A stretch of DNA of 64,000 nucleotides from Bittarella massiliensis (ex Durand et al. 2017). GTDB lineage: Bacteria > Bacillota > Clostridia > Oscillospirales > Ruminococcaceae. The position numbers and the translations under genes were made by a program. The notes under the pieces are model-generated. The model saw only the letters and a program-made list of their open reading frames with translations. It was not told where the DNA came from and searched no databases. The stretch lies in assembly GCF_001486165.1 (NCBI RefSeq), contig NZ_LN908976.1:677549-741548 (forward strand), in the 5' to 3' direction. How positions within the stretch are numbered: the first letter of the stretch is position 1; each line of letters begins with the position of its first letter. This document shows, piece by piece, positions 27,669-35,471 of the stretch.

Positions 27669-28332
27669 TTTCAGCCAACTTCCTTTCAATCTTCTTGCCA
27701 AAGTGGGAGATGGTCAGGGTCAGGGTCAGGTAGACCACACAGGCCAGCGCCAGGGGGGGGATGAAGTTGTAGTACCGGGCGCCCAGCACCTTGGCACTCT
27801 GGGTCAACTCCACCGCGCCGATGGTGGAGATCAGGGAGGAGTCTTTGATGAGGGTGACAAACTCGCTGACCAGAGGCGGCACGATCCGCTTAAAGGCCTG
27901 GGGGAGGATGATGTGGCGCATCATCCCGGTGTAGCTCAGCCCCAGGGACTGGGCGGCCTCCCACTGGCCCCGGTCGACGGCCATGATGGCCGAGCGGATG
28001 AGCTCACAGGAGTAGGCGCCGCTGTTGATGCCCATGGCGATGATGCCGATGGCGTAGGGGTCGATGTTCACAGCCGAGCCGGTGATCGCCTTGCAGACGA
28101 CGGGGAAGCCCAGGAACCAGAAGAGGATCTGCACCAGCATGGGGGTGCCGCGGATGAATTCCACATAGACCGTGGAGATGGCCCGCAGGATCTTGCTCTT
28201 GGAGATGCGGGCCGCCGCCGCCAGAATGCCCAGCACCGTGCCGGCCAGCAGGGCGCAGATGGCGATGATGATGGACCAGCCGGCGGAGCGGGCCATAAAC
28301 AGCAGATTGTCTGCCGCAAAGATTTTTTCCAT
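27661..28332 (-). CDS. Polar amino-acid ABC transporter permease
   Basis: Membrane subunit of the same transporter. The 223-residue protein has about five membrane spans, the His/Glu/Gln permease N-terminal block [19 protein letters not shown], and the EAA loop with [29 protein letters not shown]. The ATG at 28332 has AAAGGA upstream. It stands between the lipoprotein and ATPase genes. A single permease gene implies a homodimer. Confidence 0.95.
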   Translation of the reverse strand: MEKIFAADNLLFMARSAGWSIIIAICALLAGTVLGILAAAARISKSKILRAISTVYVEFIRGTPMLVQILFWFLGFPVVCKAITGSAVNIDPYAIGIIAMGINSGAYSCELIRSAIMAVDRGQWEAAQSLGLSYTGMMRHIILPQAFKRIVPPLVSEFVTLIKDSSLISTIGAVELTQSAKVLGARYYNFIPPLALACVVYLTLTLTISHFGKKIERKLAESD

Positions 28333-28383
28333 AATCAGAACAATCCTTTACTCAATTAGTCGGCGGCGGACACCCCGAGACGG

Positions 28384-28420
28384 CGAGAGGACAGGCCCGG
28401 GGGCCTGCCTCCTCTGTTCG
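28384..28420 (-). promoter_or_regulatory. Intercistronic hairpin between binding protein and permease
   Basis: GAGAGGA and AGGC pair with GCCT and TCCTCT on the transcript. No T-run. Such stems commonly stabilise the binding-protein mRNA so it is made in excess over the membrane genes. Confidence 0.5.
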
Positions 28421-28476
28421 CCGGGGGACACGGGGCCCGCCCGCTGAAAACGATTACTTCTCGCAGGGCGGGGCGC

Positions 28477-29277
28477 TTAGCCCTCGATCCCCCACTTGTC
28501 TTTGAGCTGCTGGGGCGCATCGGAAGCCAGGAACTGGGCGATGGCGCTGTTGATCTCTTTGAGCAGTTCGTTGTTGCCGTTTTTGACGATGATCTGGTTT
28601 TCCTCTTTCACCAGGGGGTCGCCGAGGATCTCCAGGCTGCTGTTGGCGGCGACGTAGTTCTTGGCCACCTGGCCGTCGCAGACCACCGCGTCCAGAGCGC
28701 CGGTCTTCAGGGCCTCAAACATGACGGTGTAGTCGCCGGGGCTGGAGATCTTGGCGTCTTTGATGTTCTCCTCGGCGGCCTTGGCGCCGGTGGTCTCGGT
28801 GCCGGCGCCGATCTTCTTGCCGGTCAGGTCGTCCAGGTTCTTGTAGCCGGACTCCTTGCTGACCACCACCAGCTGCTCGCTGATCAGGTAGGTGTCGCTG
28901 AAGAGGCAGTCGCGATCAGGGTCGTAGGTGAAGGCAGAGATGCCCACGTCGATCTGCCCGGCCTGCAGGGCGGTGATGATGCTGTGAAAGTCCATGTTCT
29001 TGAACTCCACCTCGATGGCCTTGCCGTCTTTGCCCATGTACTTGGCCAGCTCGTTTGCCATGTCCACGTCAAAGCCCTCGACCTTGCCATCGGTCCCCAG
29101 GGACTCGTAGGGCGGGTAGTCGGCGGAGATGCCCACCACCAGTTTGCCGGGGGTCATGACCTCTTTGTCGTAGGCCTTGCCGGTGGCCTCGGTCTTTTTG
29201 CCGCCACAGCCGACTAGGGACAGGGCGCCGATGCTCAGCGCCAGGGTGGTCGCCAGGATCTTCTTGATTGCGTTCAT
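28477..29277 (-). CDS. Polar amino-acid ABC transporter substrate-binding lipoprotein
   Basis: Extracytoplasmic binding protein of the SBP_bac_3 family. The 266 residues start with a lipoprotein signal peptide whose lipobox is LVGC, placing the lipidated Cys at residue 24. The mature domain contains VVGISADYPPYESL, EGFDVDMANELAKYMG and GQIDVGISAFTYDPDR, typical of the family. The ATG at 29277 follows GAGAGGAG. First of three transporter genes; 70 bases separate it from the upstream hydrolase gene on the same strand, so co-transcription is possible. Confidence 0.94.
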   Translation of the reverse strand: MNAIKKILATTLALSIGALSLVGCGGKKTEATGKAYDKEVMTPGKLVVGISADYPPYESLGTDGKVEGFDVDMANELAKYMGKDGKAIEVEFKNMDFHSIITALQAGQIDVGISAFTYDPDRDCLFSDTYLISEQLVVVSKESGYKNLDDLTGKKIGAGTETTGAKAAEENIKDAKISSPGDYTVMFEALKTGALDAVVCDGQVAKNYVAANSSLEILGDPLVKEENQIIVKNGNNELLKEINSAIAQFLASDAPQQLKDKWGIEG

Positions 29278-29347
29278 CTTTTGTTTCTCCTCTCAATGTC
29301 CGCCGGGCTTTTCTCTCCCCGGCTCTTTATCAAAATGGGTTTGCGGC

Positions 29348-30241
29348 TTACAGGGTGACGATGCAGAAGCCGTCAAAGGTGTACTTTTTCAGGTGGTTTT
29401 CATCCTCCTGGTAGGGCAGGTCGCCGGCCTCGATGGCGGCAAAGGCGTCGGCCACCTGGCCGAGGGTCTTGCCCTCTCTCATGGGCTCGTTGTGGGAGCA
29501 GATGAGGGTGTAGTCGCCGTACTTGGCGGCCACCTCTTCCATGGTCTTTTTGTAGGTGTCGATGACCGATTTGAGCCCGTCGTGGGAGTCCAGGTGGGCG
29601 TAGAGGGTGGCGGGGTAGAAGGTGTCGCCGGTGAAGAGCAGCTTGTTTGCGTCGTCGGCGAGCATGATGCTGTCGGGCGAGTGCCCGGGGGTGTTGAAGG
29701 CGGTGAGCACCCGGCCGCCCAGGTCAAACTGGTGCCCGTTCTCGATGGGCTGGTAGTTGCAGGGCTTGATGGCGTACTCCTCGGGGACAAAGTCGTCGGG
29801 GTAGGGGATCCAGTTGGAGCCGGGTTTCAGGTTGTCCTCCACCTCCTGGTGGGTGAGCCCCTCTTTCATCCGTCTGATGGCGCCGGGGTGGTTGTAGATG
29901 TGCACCTTCTCAAACATCCAGTTGCAGCCGATGTGGTCGAAATGGCTGTGGGTGTTGACCACCACCAGCGGCTTGTCGGTGAGAAAGTCCACTACCTTTT
30001 TGATGTTGCCCATCCCCATGCCGGTATCGATGAGGAGGGCTTTCTCGCCGCCCAGGACCAGGTAGGAGATGACCTCCTGGAAGTGGCCCGGCTCGTAGAT
30101 GGCGTAGACGTCGCAGGGCAATCTGTAGACCGAGAACCAGGGGTCGGGCTGCTCGACTGCTTCCAGGGTCGCGTACTGGGGTCTGGGCAGCGCCTCGTAC
30201 CAGGCATCTGGCTGAACGGCGTCGGCAATCTTTTCGGGCAT
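29348..30241 (-). CDS. Metallo-beta-lactamase-fold hydrolase
   Basis: A 297-residue protein of the metallo-beta-lactamase superfamily. The first metal motif is NTHSHFDHIGCN (HxHxDH), the third ligand His lies in FNTPGHSPDS, and Asp in LLFTGDTFYPA; a later His in SHNEPM completes the site. There is no signal peptide, so it is cytoplasmic. The ATG at 30241 has AGGAGGAA upstream. The substrate is unknown; glyoxalase II-like and lactonase-like enzymes share this pattern. It has its own promoter. Confidence 0.85.
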   Translation of the reverse strand: MPEKIADAVQPDAWYEALPRPQYATLEAVEQPDPWFSVYRLPCDVYAIYEPGHFQEVISYLVLGGEKALLIDTGMGMGNIKKVVDFLTDKPLVVVNTHSHFDHIGCNWMFEKVHIYNHPGAIRRMKEGLTHQEVEDNLKPGSNWIPYPDDFVPEEYAIKPCNYQPIENGHQFDLGGRVLTAFNTPGHSPDSIMLADDANKLLFTGDTFYPATLYAHLDSHDGLKSVIDTYKKTMEEVAAKYGDYTLICSHNEPMREGKTLGQVADAFAAIEAGDLPYQEDENHLKKYTFDGFCIVTL

Positions 30242-30303
30242 GAGAAATTCCTCCTTGTGTGTTTTGGGGTGCTGTCCCCTTCGTTCGGGAGAGTGCATGT
30301 ATA

Positions 30304-30332
30304 ATTATACGCAAGCATTACCCGTTTGTCTA
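30304..30332 (-). promoter_or_regulatory. Promoter of the hydrolase gene (possibly also the transporter)
   Basis: On the minus strand TAGACA (30332-30327), 17 bases, TATAAT (30309-30304). The remaining intergenic DNA up to 30561 is AT-rich and holds a candidate extended -10 (TGGTAGAAT, 30494-30502) for the patatin gene. Confidence 0.75.
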
Positions 30333-30561
30333 CCCCTTTTCCCCTCTTTTCCCGCCTATTATTCGCAATAAAATATCTTTTGTTTTGTGCGAAACGGCAA
30401 AAATATAAATTTATACGGCATATTATTCATTTTTAATGCATTCTCTGTATATTTTGGCCCCTGCAAAAAGGAGGGCCGGGCGGGGCAGACTTGTGGTAGA
30501 ATAGAGCCAAACAACCCGCTCCGCCAAGCGCGGGGCGGGCAGAGGAAAGGGAGGCGACGGC

Positions 30562-31776
30562 ATGCGGGGACTGGTGCTGTCCGGCGGCGGGGCCAGGGGG
30601 GCCTACGAGATCGGGGTCTACCGGGCCCTGGCCGAGGAGGGAGGGCTCTCCTTCGGGGTGGTGACCGGCACCTCGGTGGGGGCGCTCAACGCCGCCCTCA
30701 TCGCCCAGGGCGACCTGGACCGGGCGGAGTCCCTCTGGCGGCAGATCACCACCGAGACGGTGCTGCAGTTGGACGCGGCGTCCCTGAGCGCCCTCCCCCC
30801 CGGCGAGGCGGTGACCACTGCGGTGGGGTTTGTCAGCCAATACCTGCAAAACGGCGGCGTCGACACCTCTCCCCTCAAGGCCCTGCTCGAGGACTGCATC
30901 GACGAGGGGCGGGTGCGCCGCTCCCCCACCGAGCTGGGGCTGGTGACGGTGGAGTACCCCACCCTCAAGCCCTGTACCCTGCTCTGCCGCGACATCCCCG
31001 AGGGCAGGCTCATCGACTATCTGATGGCGTCCAGCTCCCTCTTCCCCGCCCTGCAGCGCTGGGAGATCGACGGCAAACTCTACATGGACGGGGGCTACTA
31101 CGACAACCTGCCGGTGGAGCTGGCCGGCCGCTGCGGGGCCGACGAGATCTGGGCCGTGGACCTGCACGCCCCCGGCGTCAAGCGGCCGGGCAGTCTCAAG
31201 CGCGCCCGGGTCATCGACTGCTACTGGGACCTGGGACCGGTGCTCGACTTCTCCCCCCGGCAGGCCCGCCACAACCTGGCGGTGGGGGCCCAGGACGGGC
31301 GGAAGGCCCTTGGGCTGCGCGACGGGTTTGCCTACACCTTTGCCCGGGGGGAAGGGGATGCCCTCCTCCCCCTGCTGCGCATCACCCGGGCCGAGTTGGA
31401 GGCGCTGCTGGGCGGCCTCTCCCCCCTGACCCGCATCGGCCTGCAGCGCACGGTGCGGACCCTCTTTCGCCCCTACGGCTACCGGCTGCGCAACTATGAG
31501 GACATGGCCCTGCGCTGCGCCGAGGTGGCGGGGGAGCTCTTCTCCGTCCCCCACACCCCCACCTACACCGCCGCCGGCTTTCTGCGCTCCCTGCAGGGGC
31601 GGCGGGCGGTCTGGGCCAGGCGAAAAAAGCGCTCCCTCTCCCAGGAGGCGGCGCTGCGGATGGCGGGGGAGCTGCGCAACCCCCTGGACATCGCCAAGCT
31701 GGGGACAGTGATCCCCAAGGAGGCCATTGCCGCCGCCTTTCTCTACGTTCTCGACCGGGCGGACCAGAAAAGATAA
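30562..31776 (+). CDS. Patatin-like phospholipase
   Basis: Serine lipid acyl hydrolase of the patatin family. The 404-residue protein has the oxyanion motif GGGARG at 8-13, nucleophile Ser38 in GTSVG, and the dyad Asp176 in MDGGYYDNLP, so the catalytic set is complete. The N-terminal 200 residues are the patatin domain; the rest is a C-terminal extension without recognised features. No signal peptide or membrane span. The ATG at 30562 follows AAAGGGAGG. Single gene with a terminator. Confidence 0.92.
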   Translation: MRGLVLSGGGARGAYEIGVYRALAEEGGLSFGVVTGTSVGALNAALIAQGDLDRAESLWRQITTETVLQLDAASLSALPPGEAVTTAVGFVSQYLQNGGVDTSPLKALLEDCIDEGRVRRSPTELGLVTVEYPTLKPCTLLCRDIPEGRLIDYLMASSSLFPALQRWEIDGKLYMDGGYYDNLPVELAGRCGADEIWAVDLHAPGVKRPGSLKRARVIDCYWDLGPVLDFSPRQARHNLAVGAQDGRKALGLRDGFAYTFARGEGDALLPLLRITRAELEALLGGLSPLTRIGLQRTVRTLFRPYGYRLRNYEDMALRCAEVAGELFSVPHTPTYTAAGFLRSLQGRRAVWARRKKRSLSQEAALRMAGELRNPLDIAKLGTVIPKEAIAAAFLYVLDRADQKR

Positions 31777-31781
31777 GCGCC

Positions 31782-31814
31782 AAAAAGCCCTCTGCCGATC
31801 GGCAGAGGGCTTTT
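31782..31814. terminator. Bidirectional terminator
   Basis: AAAAGCCCTCTGCC pairs with GGCAGAGGGCTTTT. Serves the patatin gene and the convergent sigma-factor operon. Confidence 0.9.
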
Positions 31815-31828
31815 CTCTATAAATGGCA

Positions 31829-32725
31829 CTAGTCGACTTCGTCGACGGGATCGCCGTGGACGACGACCTGTTTTTCCAGCAAGTCGGTGCGCATGTGCAG
31901 CTGAAACTGATCCTGTACCTGTAAGCTGTAAGCGACCCGATTTCCCTCGGCGGTAAAGGAGATCCGGTCCATCCGCACCCCCAGCGCATCCAGTTGGTCC
32001 AGTATCCCCCGCACGGCGGTGGCAAAGGCCAGCTTGTCGGCAAACTCGCCCTGTAATCTCAGGTCCAGGTGCACGCTGTCCAGGTCGCCCAGATCGCCGG
32101 TGGAGAACTCCTCCCCCACCTGGGGGTCGCGGATGTCCACCCAGACGCTCATCCCGGCGATCTGCGCGTCGCCCTTCAGCTGCTCGTACAGCTGCTCTTC
32201 CAGCTGGCGCTCCACCCGCCGCTCGGCCATCGCCCGCTGGGGGGTGTAGTAGTCCAGCAGGGGGGTGGCGGCCGCCGCCCCCACCCCCGCCAATGTCAGC
32301 ATGAGGCAGAGAAAGCCGCTGAGAAAGTCGTACTTGAACCGCTCTCCCCGCAAAATCACGTGGGAGGCGATGATTTCCAGCCCCAGGACCACCAGCAGCA
32401 GCGGGGCCCAGCGCAGGGCGCTCAGGAGATGGAAGTTGGGGATCACCAGGTTGAGGATGGCCAGGGCGCCGGCGTAGATGAGGGCCAACCCCAGGCTGAA
32501 GGTGCCCACCCGGCGCCGCTTGTCGCGGGGCGGGACCGGGTAGACCGGCACCTGCCCCACAGGCGCGCCGTATCCGGGGCCCTGCCAGGGGCCGCCATTG
32601 GGGGGCGGGGTCTGGCCGCCGGGCACAGGGCCCGACTGGGGATCGCCGGCCCCCTCCTGCCGGGGAGCGCCCGCGGCAAAGGGGTCCTCTCTGCGCTCGT
32701 CGCGGGGGGTGTTACTCTCCGTCAT
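31829..32725 (-). CDS. Membrane protein of unknown function, last gene of the sigma-factor operon
   Basis: A 298-residue protein. Residues about 1-75 are charged and then Pro/Gly-rich, followed by three or so hydrophobic spans at about 76-170, and a C-terminal soluble domain with Glu/Arg-rich helices (RAMAERRVERQLEEQLYEQLKG). I recognise no catalytic motif. The ATG at 32725 (MTESNTPRDERRED) has GGAGAGGAGGAG upstream and overlaps the preceding gene by 14 bases. Position suggests a target or partner of the sigma/anti-sigma pair. Confidence 0.78.
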   Translation of the reverse strand: MTESNTPRDERREDPFAAGAPRQEGAGDPQSGPVPGGQTPPPNGGPWQGPGYGAPVGQVPVYPVPPRDKRRRVGTFSLGLALIYAGALAILNLVIPNFHLLSALRWAPLLLVVLGLEIIASHVILRGERFKYDFLSGFLCLMLTLAGVGAAAATPLLDYYTPQRAMAERRVERQLEEQLYEQLKGDAQIAGMSVWVDIRDPQVGEEFSTGDLGDLDSVHLDLRLQGEFADKLAFATAVRGILDQLDALGVRMDRISFTAEGNRVAYSLQVQDQFQLHMRTDLLEKQVVVHGDPVDEVD

Positions 32726-33278
32726 GCTCGCTCTCCTCCTCTCCTTGATAGGGGACAAAGGGGATCTCCTTCTCCCGCTTGTTCCGGCCGATCACCAGGT
32801 AGAACCCCAAGGCGATGACCGCCAGCGCCACCACCAGGGTGGGCAGGCTGTTGACAATGTCCCAGAACAGGCCCGAGTGAGCCAGGGCCCGCCGCAGGTA
32901 GGGCATCAGCAGATTGTCCAGCAGCACATACAGCCCCAGGGCGATACAGCCCAGGCCGGCCCAGATCTGGGTCTTGCCGCCCAACCGCTTTTTCAGCCCC
33001 TCCATGTCGCTGGGTTTCCAGAGGAAATCGTCGCAGGCGCGGCGGTACTGCAGGGCGTCGTAGGGGAGGCTGCCCAGGTTCATGGAGTCGAAGAAGGCGT
33101 AGAACCAAATCACCGGGATGGCGAAGAGGAAGAGCCCGATGTTCAGCCACCCCGAGACGGCGATGGCCCCAAAGAAGAGGGCCATCAGCGAGACGCCGCG
33201 GCGCATCAGCCCCAGATACATCTGCCCCGCGCCGGGGAGGAGGGACCAGAAGAAGGTCAAAAATTTACTCTTTCTCAT
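32712..33278 (-). CDS. Multi-span membrane protein in the sigma-factor operon
   Basis: A 188-residue protein with hydrophobic segments at about 8-60 and 105-165. The N terminus (FLTFFWSLLPGAGQMYLGLMRRGVSL) resembles the TM2-type motif seen in many small Firmicutes membrane proteins; this is a weak match. The gene overlaps the anti-sigma gene by 14 bases at its start and the last gene by 14 bases at its end. Function unknown; probably part of the envelope-sensing unit. Confidence 0.78.
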   Translation of the reverse strand: MRKSKFLTFFWSLLPGAGQMYLGLMRRGVSLMALFFGAIAVSGWLNIGLFLFAIPVIWFYAFFDSMNLGSLPYDALQYRRACDDFLWKPSDMEGLKKRLGGKTQIWAGLGCIALGLYVLLDNLLMPYLRRALAHSGLFWDIVNSLPTLVVALAVIALGFYLVIGRNKREKEIPFVPYQGEEESEHDGE

Positions 33279-33717
33279 TTTGAAATACCTCTCTCAAATC
33301 AAATCGGTTCATCAGGTCGCCGGTCTTCTGGCTCACCTGATCCACAAAGGCCGCGGTCTGCCGCGCCAGGGAGGGAGTGTCCTCCTCCCCCTCGGTGCGG
33401 GACCAAAAGCTGCCGGTAAAGACCCCCGACACCCAAAAGACAATGGCCAGGCAGGCGGCCACCGCCATGGTGCCCCACTGGCGCAGCTGGAGGCGGCGCT
33501 CCCGCCGGCGCAGGGTCTCCATCACCCGGGGGGCGACCGGCTCCCGCGGGGTCAGCAGCCCTTCGGGGGAGAGCAGCGCGCTGTAGGCGGCCACACAGCG
33601 GTCACAGCTGGCCAGGTGCTCGGCCACTTCGAGGCGGCTCTCCTCGGGCAGGCCACCGGCCTGCAAGGCCGCAAGGGCCTGGCCGGTCAGGTGTCCATCT
33701 CGGTCAAACAGCGTCAT
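33265..33717 (-). CDS. Anti-sigma factor with zinc-binding ZAS motif
   Basis: A 150-residue single-pass membrane protein. The N-terminal cytoplasmic part carries the ZAS-type motif His34-x3-Cys38-x2-Cys41 (AEHLASCDRC), then a linker, a membrane span at about 79-103, and an extracytoplasmic tail. It should hold the ECF sigma factor encoded just upstream until a signal at the envelope releases it. It overlaps the sigma gene and the following gene by 14 bases each, which favours equal synthesis. Confidence 0.88.
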   Translation of the reverse strand: MTLFDRDGHLTGQALAALQAGGLPEESRLEVAEHLASCDRCVAAYSALLSPEGLLTPREPVAPRVMETLRRRERRLQLRQWGTMAVAACLAIVFWVSGVFTGSFWSRTEGEEDTPSLARQTAAFVDQVSQKTGDLMNRFDLREVFQNEKE

Positions 33718-34225
33718 CTTCCCTCTCCCCTTCCAGTTGTTTTTTCAGCCGTTCCCGCCCTCTGGTCAGCTGGGTCTGCACCGTTTTCAGGGGGCGACCC
33801 AGGGTGACGGCGATCTCGGTGGCGGTCCTCTCCTCTAATAGGGAGAGGGCCAGCACACTGCGGTAGGGCTCTTTCAGCCCCTCGATGGCGGCGGCCACCC
33901 GCTCCTGCGACTCCCGCTGTATGTACTGCTGTTCTGGCGGCGGGGAGGGGTCGGCCATCCCTGCGGCCAGCGCCCCCTCGCCGTCGAGCTGGGTGCGGCG
34001 GCGGTAGCTGCTCTTTAAAAAGTCCTTGGCCTTGTTGGCCGCCACTCGGCAGAGCCAGGGGCGGATGTGTTTGCCCTCGCAGTTGTCGACAAAGCGATAG
34101 GCCGCCAAAAAGGTCTCCTGGGTCAGGTTCTGCGCTTCCTGGTAGTCCTCCACCAGCTGGTAGCAGACGGTGAATACCAGGTTTTGGTACTGCTTCATCA
34201 GCTCTTCAAATTCGCTCTCCCGCAT
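33704..34225 (-). CDS. ECF-type RNA polymerase sigma factor
   Basis: A 173-residue extracytoplasmic-function sigma factor. Region 2 is at about 5-75 (QYQNLVFTVCYQLVEDYQEAQNLTQETFLAAYRFV) and region 4 at about 112-160 (EPYRSVLALSLLEERTATEIAVTLGRPLKTVQTQLTRGRERLK). I use the ATG at 34225 (MRESEFEEL), ten bases after GGAGGG; the ATG at 34234 is only two bases from that site. First gene of the operon sigma, anti-sigma and two membrane proteins. Direct self-activation is usual for such operons, but no matching promoter could be proven. Confidence 0.93.
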   Translation of the reverse strand: MRESEFEELMKQYQNLVFTVCYQLVEDYQEAQNLTQETFLAAYRFVDNCEGKHIRPWLCRVAANKAKDFLKSSYRRRTQLDGEGALAAGMADPSPPPEQQYIQRESQERVAAAIEGLKEPYRSVLALSLLEERTATEIAVTLGRPLKTVQTQLTRGRERLKKQLEGEREDDAV

Positions 34226-35030
34226 CCCTGGCATTCCCTCCTTTCAGGCGGCTCTGTCTATAAAACGATCGAGGGCCGCCCCTGTCTTCAACTTTTGCAA
34301 AGTTTTTTTATATTTTGTGGGCAAACCTTTAAAAAGGGGGCTTCTACCCGGCGGCAGCGCCCCGTCGTGGGCTCTCCCCGCGCCCCGCCGCGCCCACGGC
34401 GGACGGTGGGGGGCTGCCCCAGCCTTCCAAAAACTCCTCCCCCTTTTCGAGGTCCCCGGGTCAGGGGTCCTCGAAGAGGGCGGCGCTCCGCTCGGAAATC
34501 CAAAGTCCAACTCGAAAGGGCGGGCGTCCAGCCGGGTATGGGGCCTGACCGAAAATGGTGGGGCCCCATCGGGAGAGGCGGCCTCCAACCGGGAAAACGG
34601 ACCCCCAACGGAGGGGAACAAGTTTCATCTGAAAAAGACAAGGGGCCGCCGGGAGGGGCGAGCCCCAACCAAGAAAAGCGCGGCCCAAGTGGAGCGGGCG
34701 AGGCCCCGACCGCGTGGGGAAAGGACCAGAGAGAAGGGGCAACAGCCCAACTGGGGTTGGCAACAGGCTCCTTCTCTCCCAATCCCAGCGAGCGGCAGGC
34801 ACCCCTGCCCGCCCTTTTTCGGCGGCTGGCCCGCTCCCCTCCCCCTAAAAACCATATCCTCCCCGCCAGATGACCTCGGCGGCACAGATGAGAGCGACTG
34901 GTACCACCCCGGCACTTCCCCCCCTGCCGCCGGTTACTTCAAACCCACAGCAAAAGCCTTTCCTTTCACTGCCGGGGTGGAGACGCCCGGTGGGGGGTGC
35001 GGCGGGCGATATGCGCCTGGGATAATGCGT
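34226..35030. other. Gene-free interval with degenerate ~20-base repeats
   Basis: No gene is supported: long open frames exist on both strands at once but encode low-complexity Gly/Pro/Lys/Arg sequence with no start signals. From about 34500 to 34770 the plus strand alternates CCAAC-like and purine-rich blocks roughly every 17-22 bases. Near 34290-34304 there is an inverted repeat AACTTT-TGC-AAAGTT upstream of the sigma gene. The stretch 34780-35030 shows nothing I can name. Confidence 0.5.
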
Positions 35031-35063
35031 AAAGAAAAAAGCGGCCTGTTTTCACAGGCCGCT
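35031..35063 (-). terminator. Terminator of the free-standing 5S gene
   Basis: GCGGCCTGT (35041-35049) pairs with ACAGGCCGC (35054-35062); the minus-strand T-run is at 35040-35035. Confidence 0.9.
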
Positions 35064-35068
35064 TTTGT

Positions 35069-35184
<116 letters not shown>

Positions 35185-35201
35185 TGTCTTTGACGGTGTC
35201 T

Positions 35202-35230
35202 ACTATATCACATCTCCCCTGCCTTGTCAA
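35202..35230 (-). promoter_or_regulatory. Promoter of the free-standing 5S gene
   Basis: On the minus strand TTGACA (35230-35225), 17 bases, TATAGT (35207-35202), 17 bases before the mature 5' end region. Confidence 0.8.
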
Positions 35231-35298
35231 CCGTCTCTCCCCTTTTTTGACCGCTCCTTTCCCCCGCCTCCAGTGCCCCCGAAAATGCCTCCCAGATA

Positions 35299-35327
35299 TT
35301 GACTTGCAGGGAAAAAAGCCGTAGAAT
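35299..35327 (+). promoter_or_regulatory. malQ promoter
   Basis: TTGACT at 35299-35304, 17 bases, TAGAAT at 35322-35327. In the leader, GTGTT and AACAC (35359-35375) form an inverted repeat with a seven-base centre that could be an operator; this is tentative. Confidence 0.7.
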
Positions 35328-35471
35328 AAAATAAACAAATTAACGGTTCTCGCCTTTTGTGTTTTCGTGTAACACGTACAAATATATTCCAAATTTTTTG
35401 GCATATTCCTATATGAGCGGGGTTTTCTCTGCTCTTTTTGCAATTGGCGGCGCCTTTTGAGGAGCGTATTC

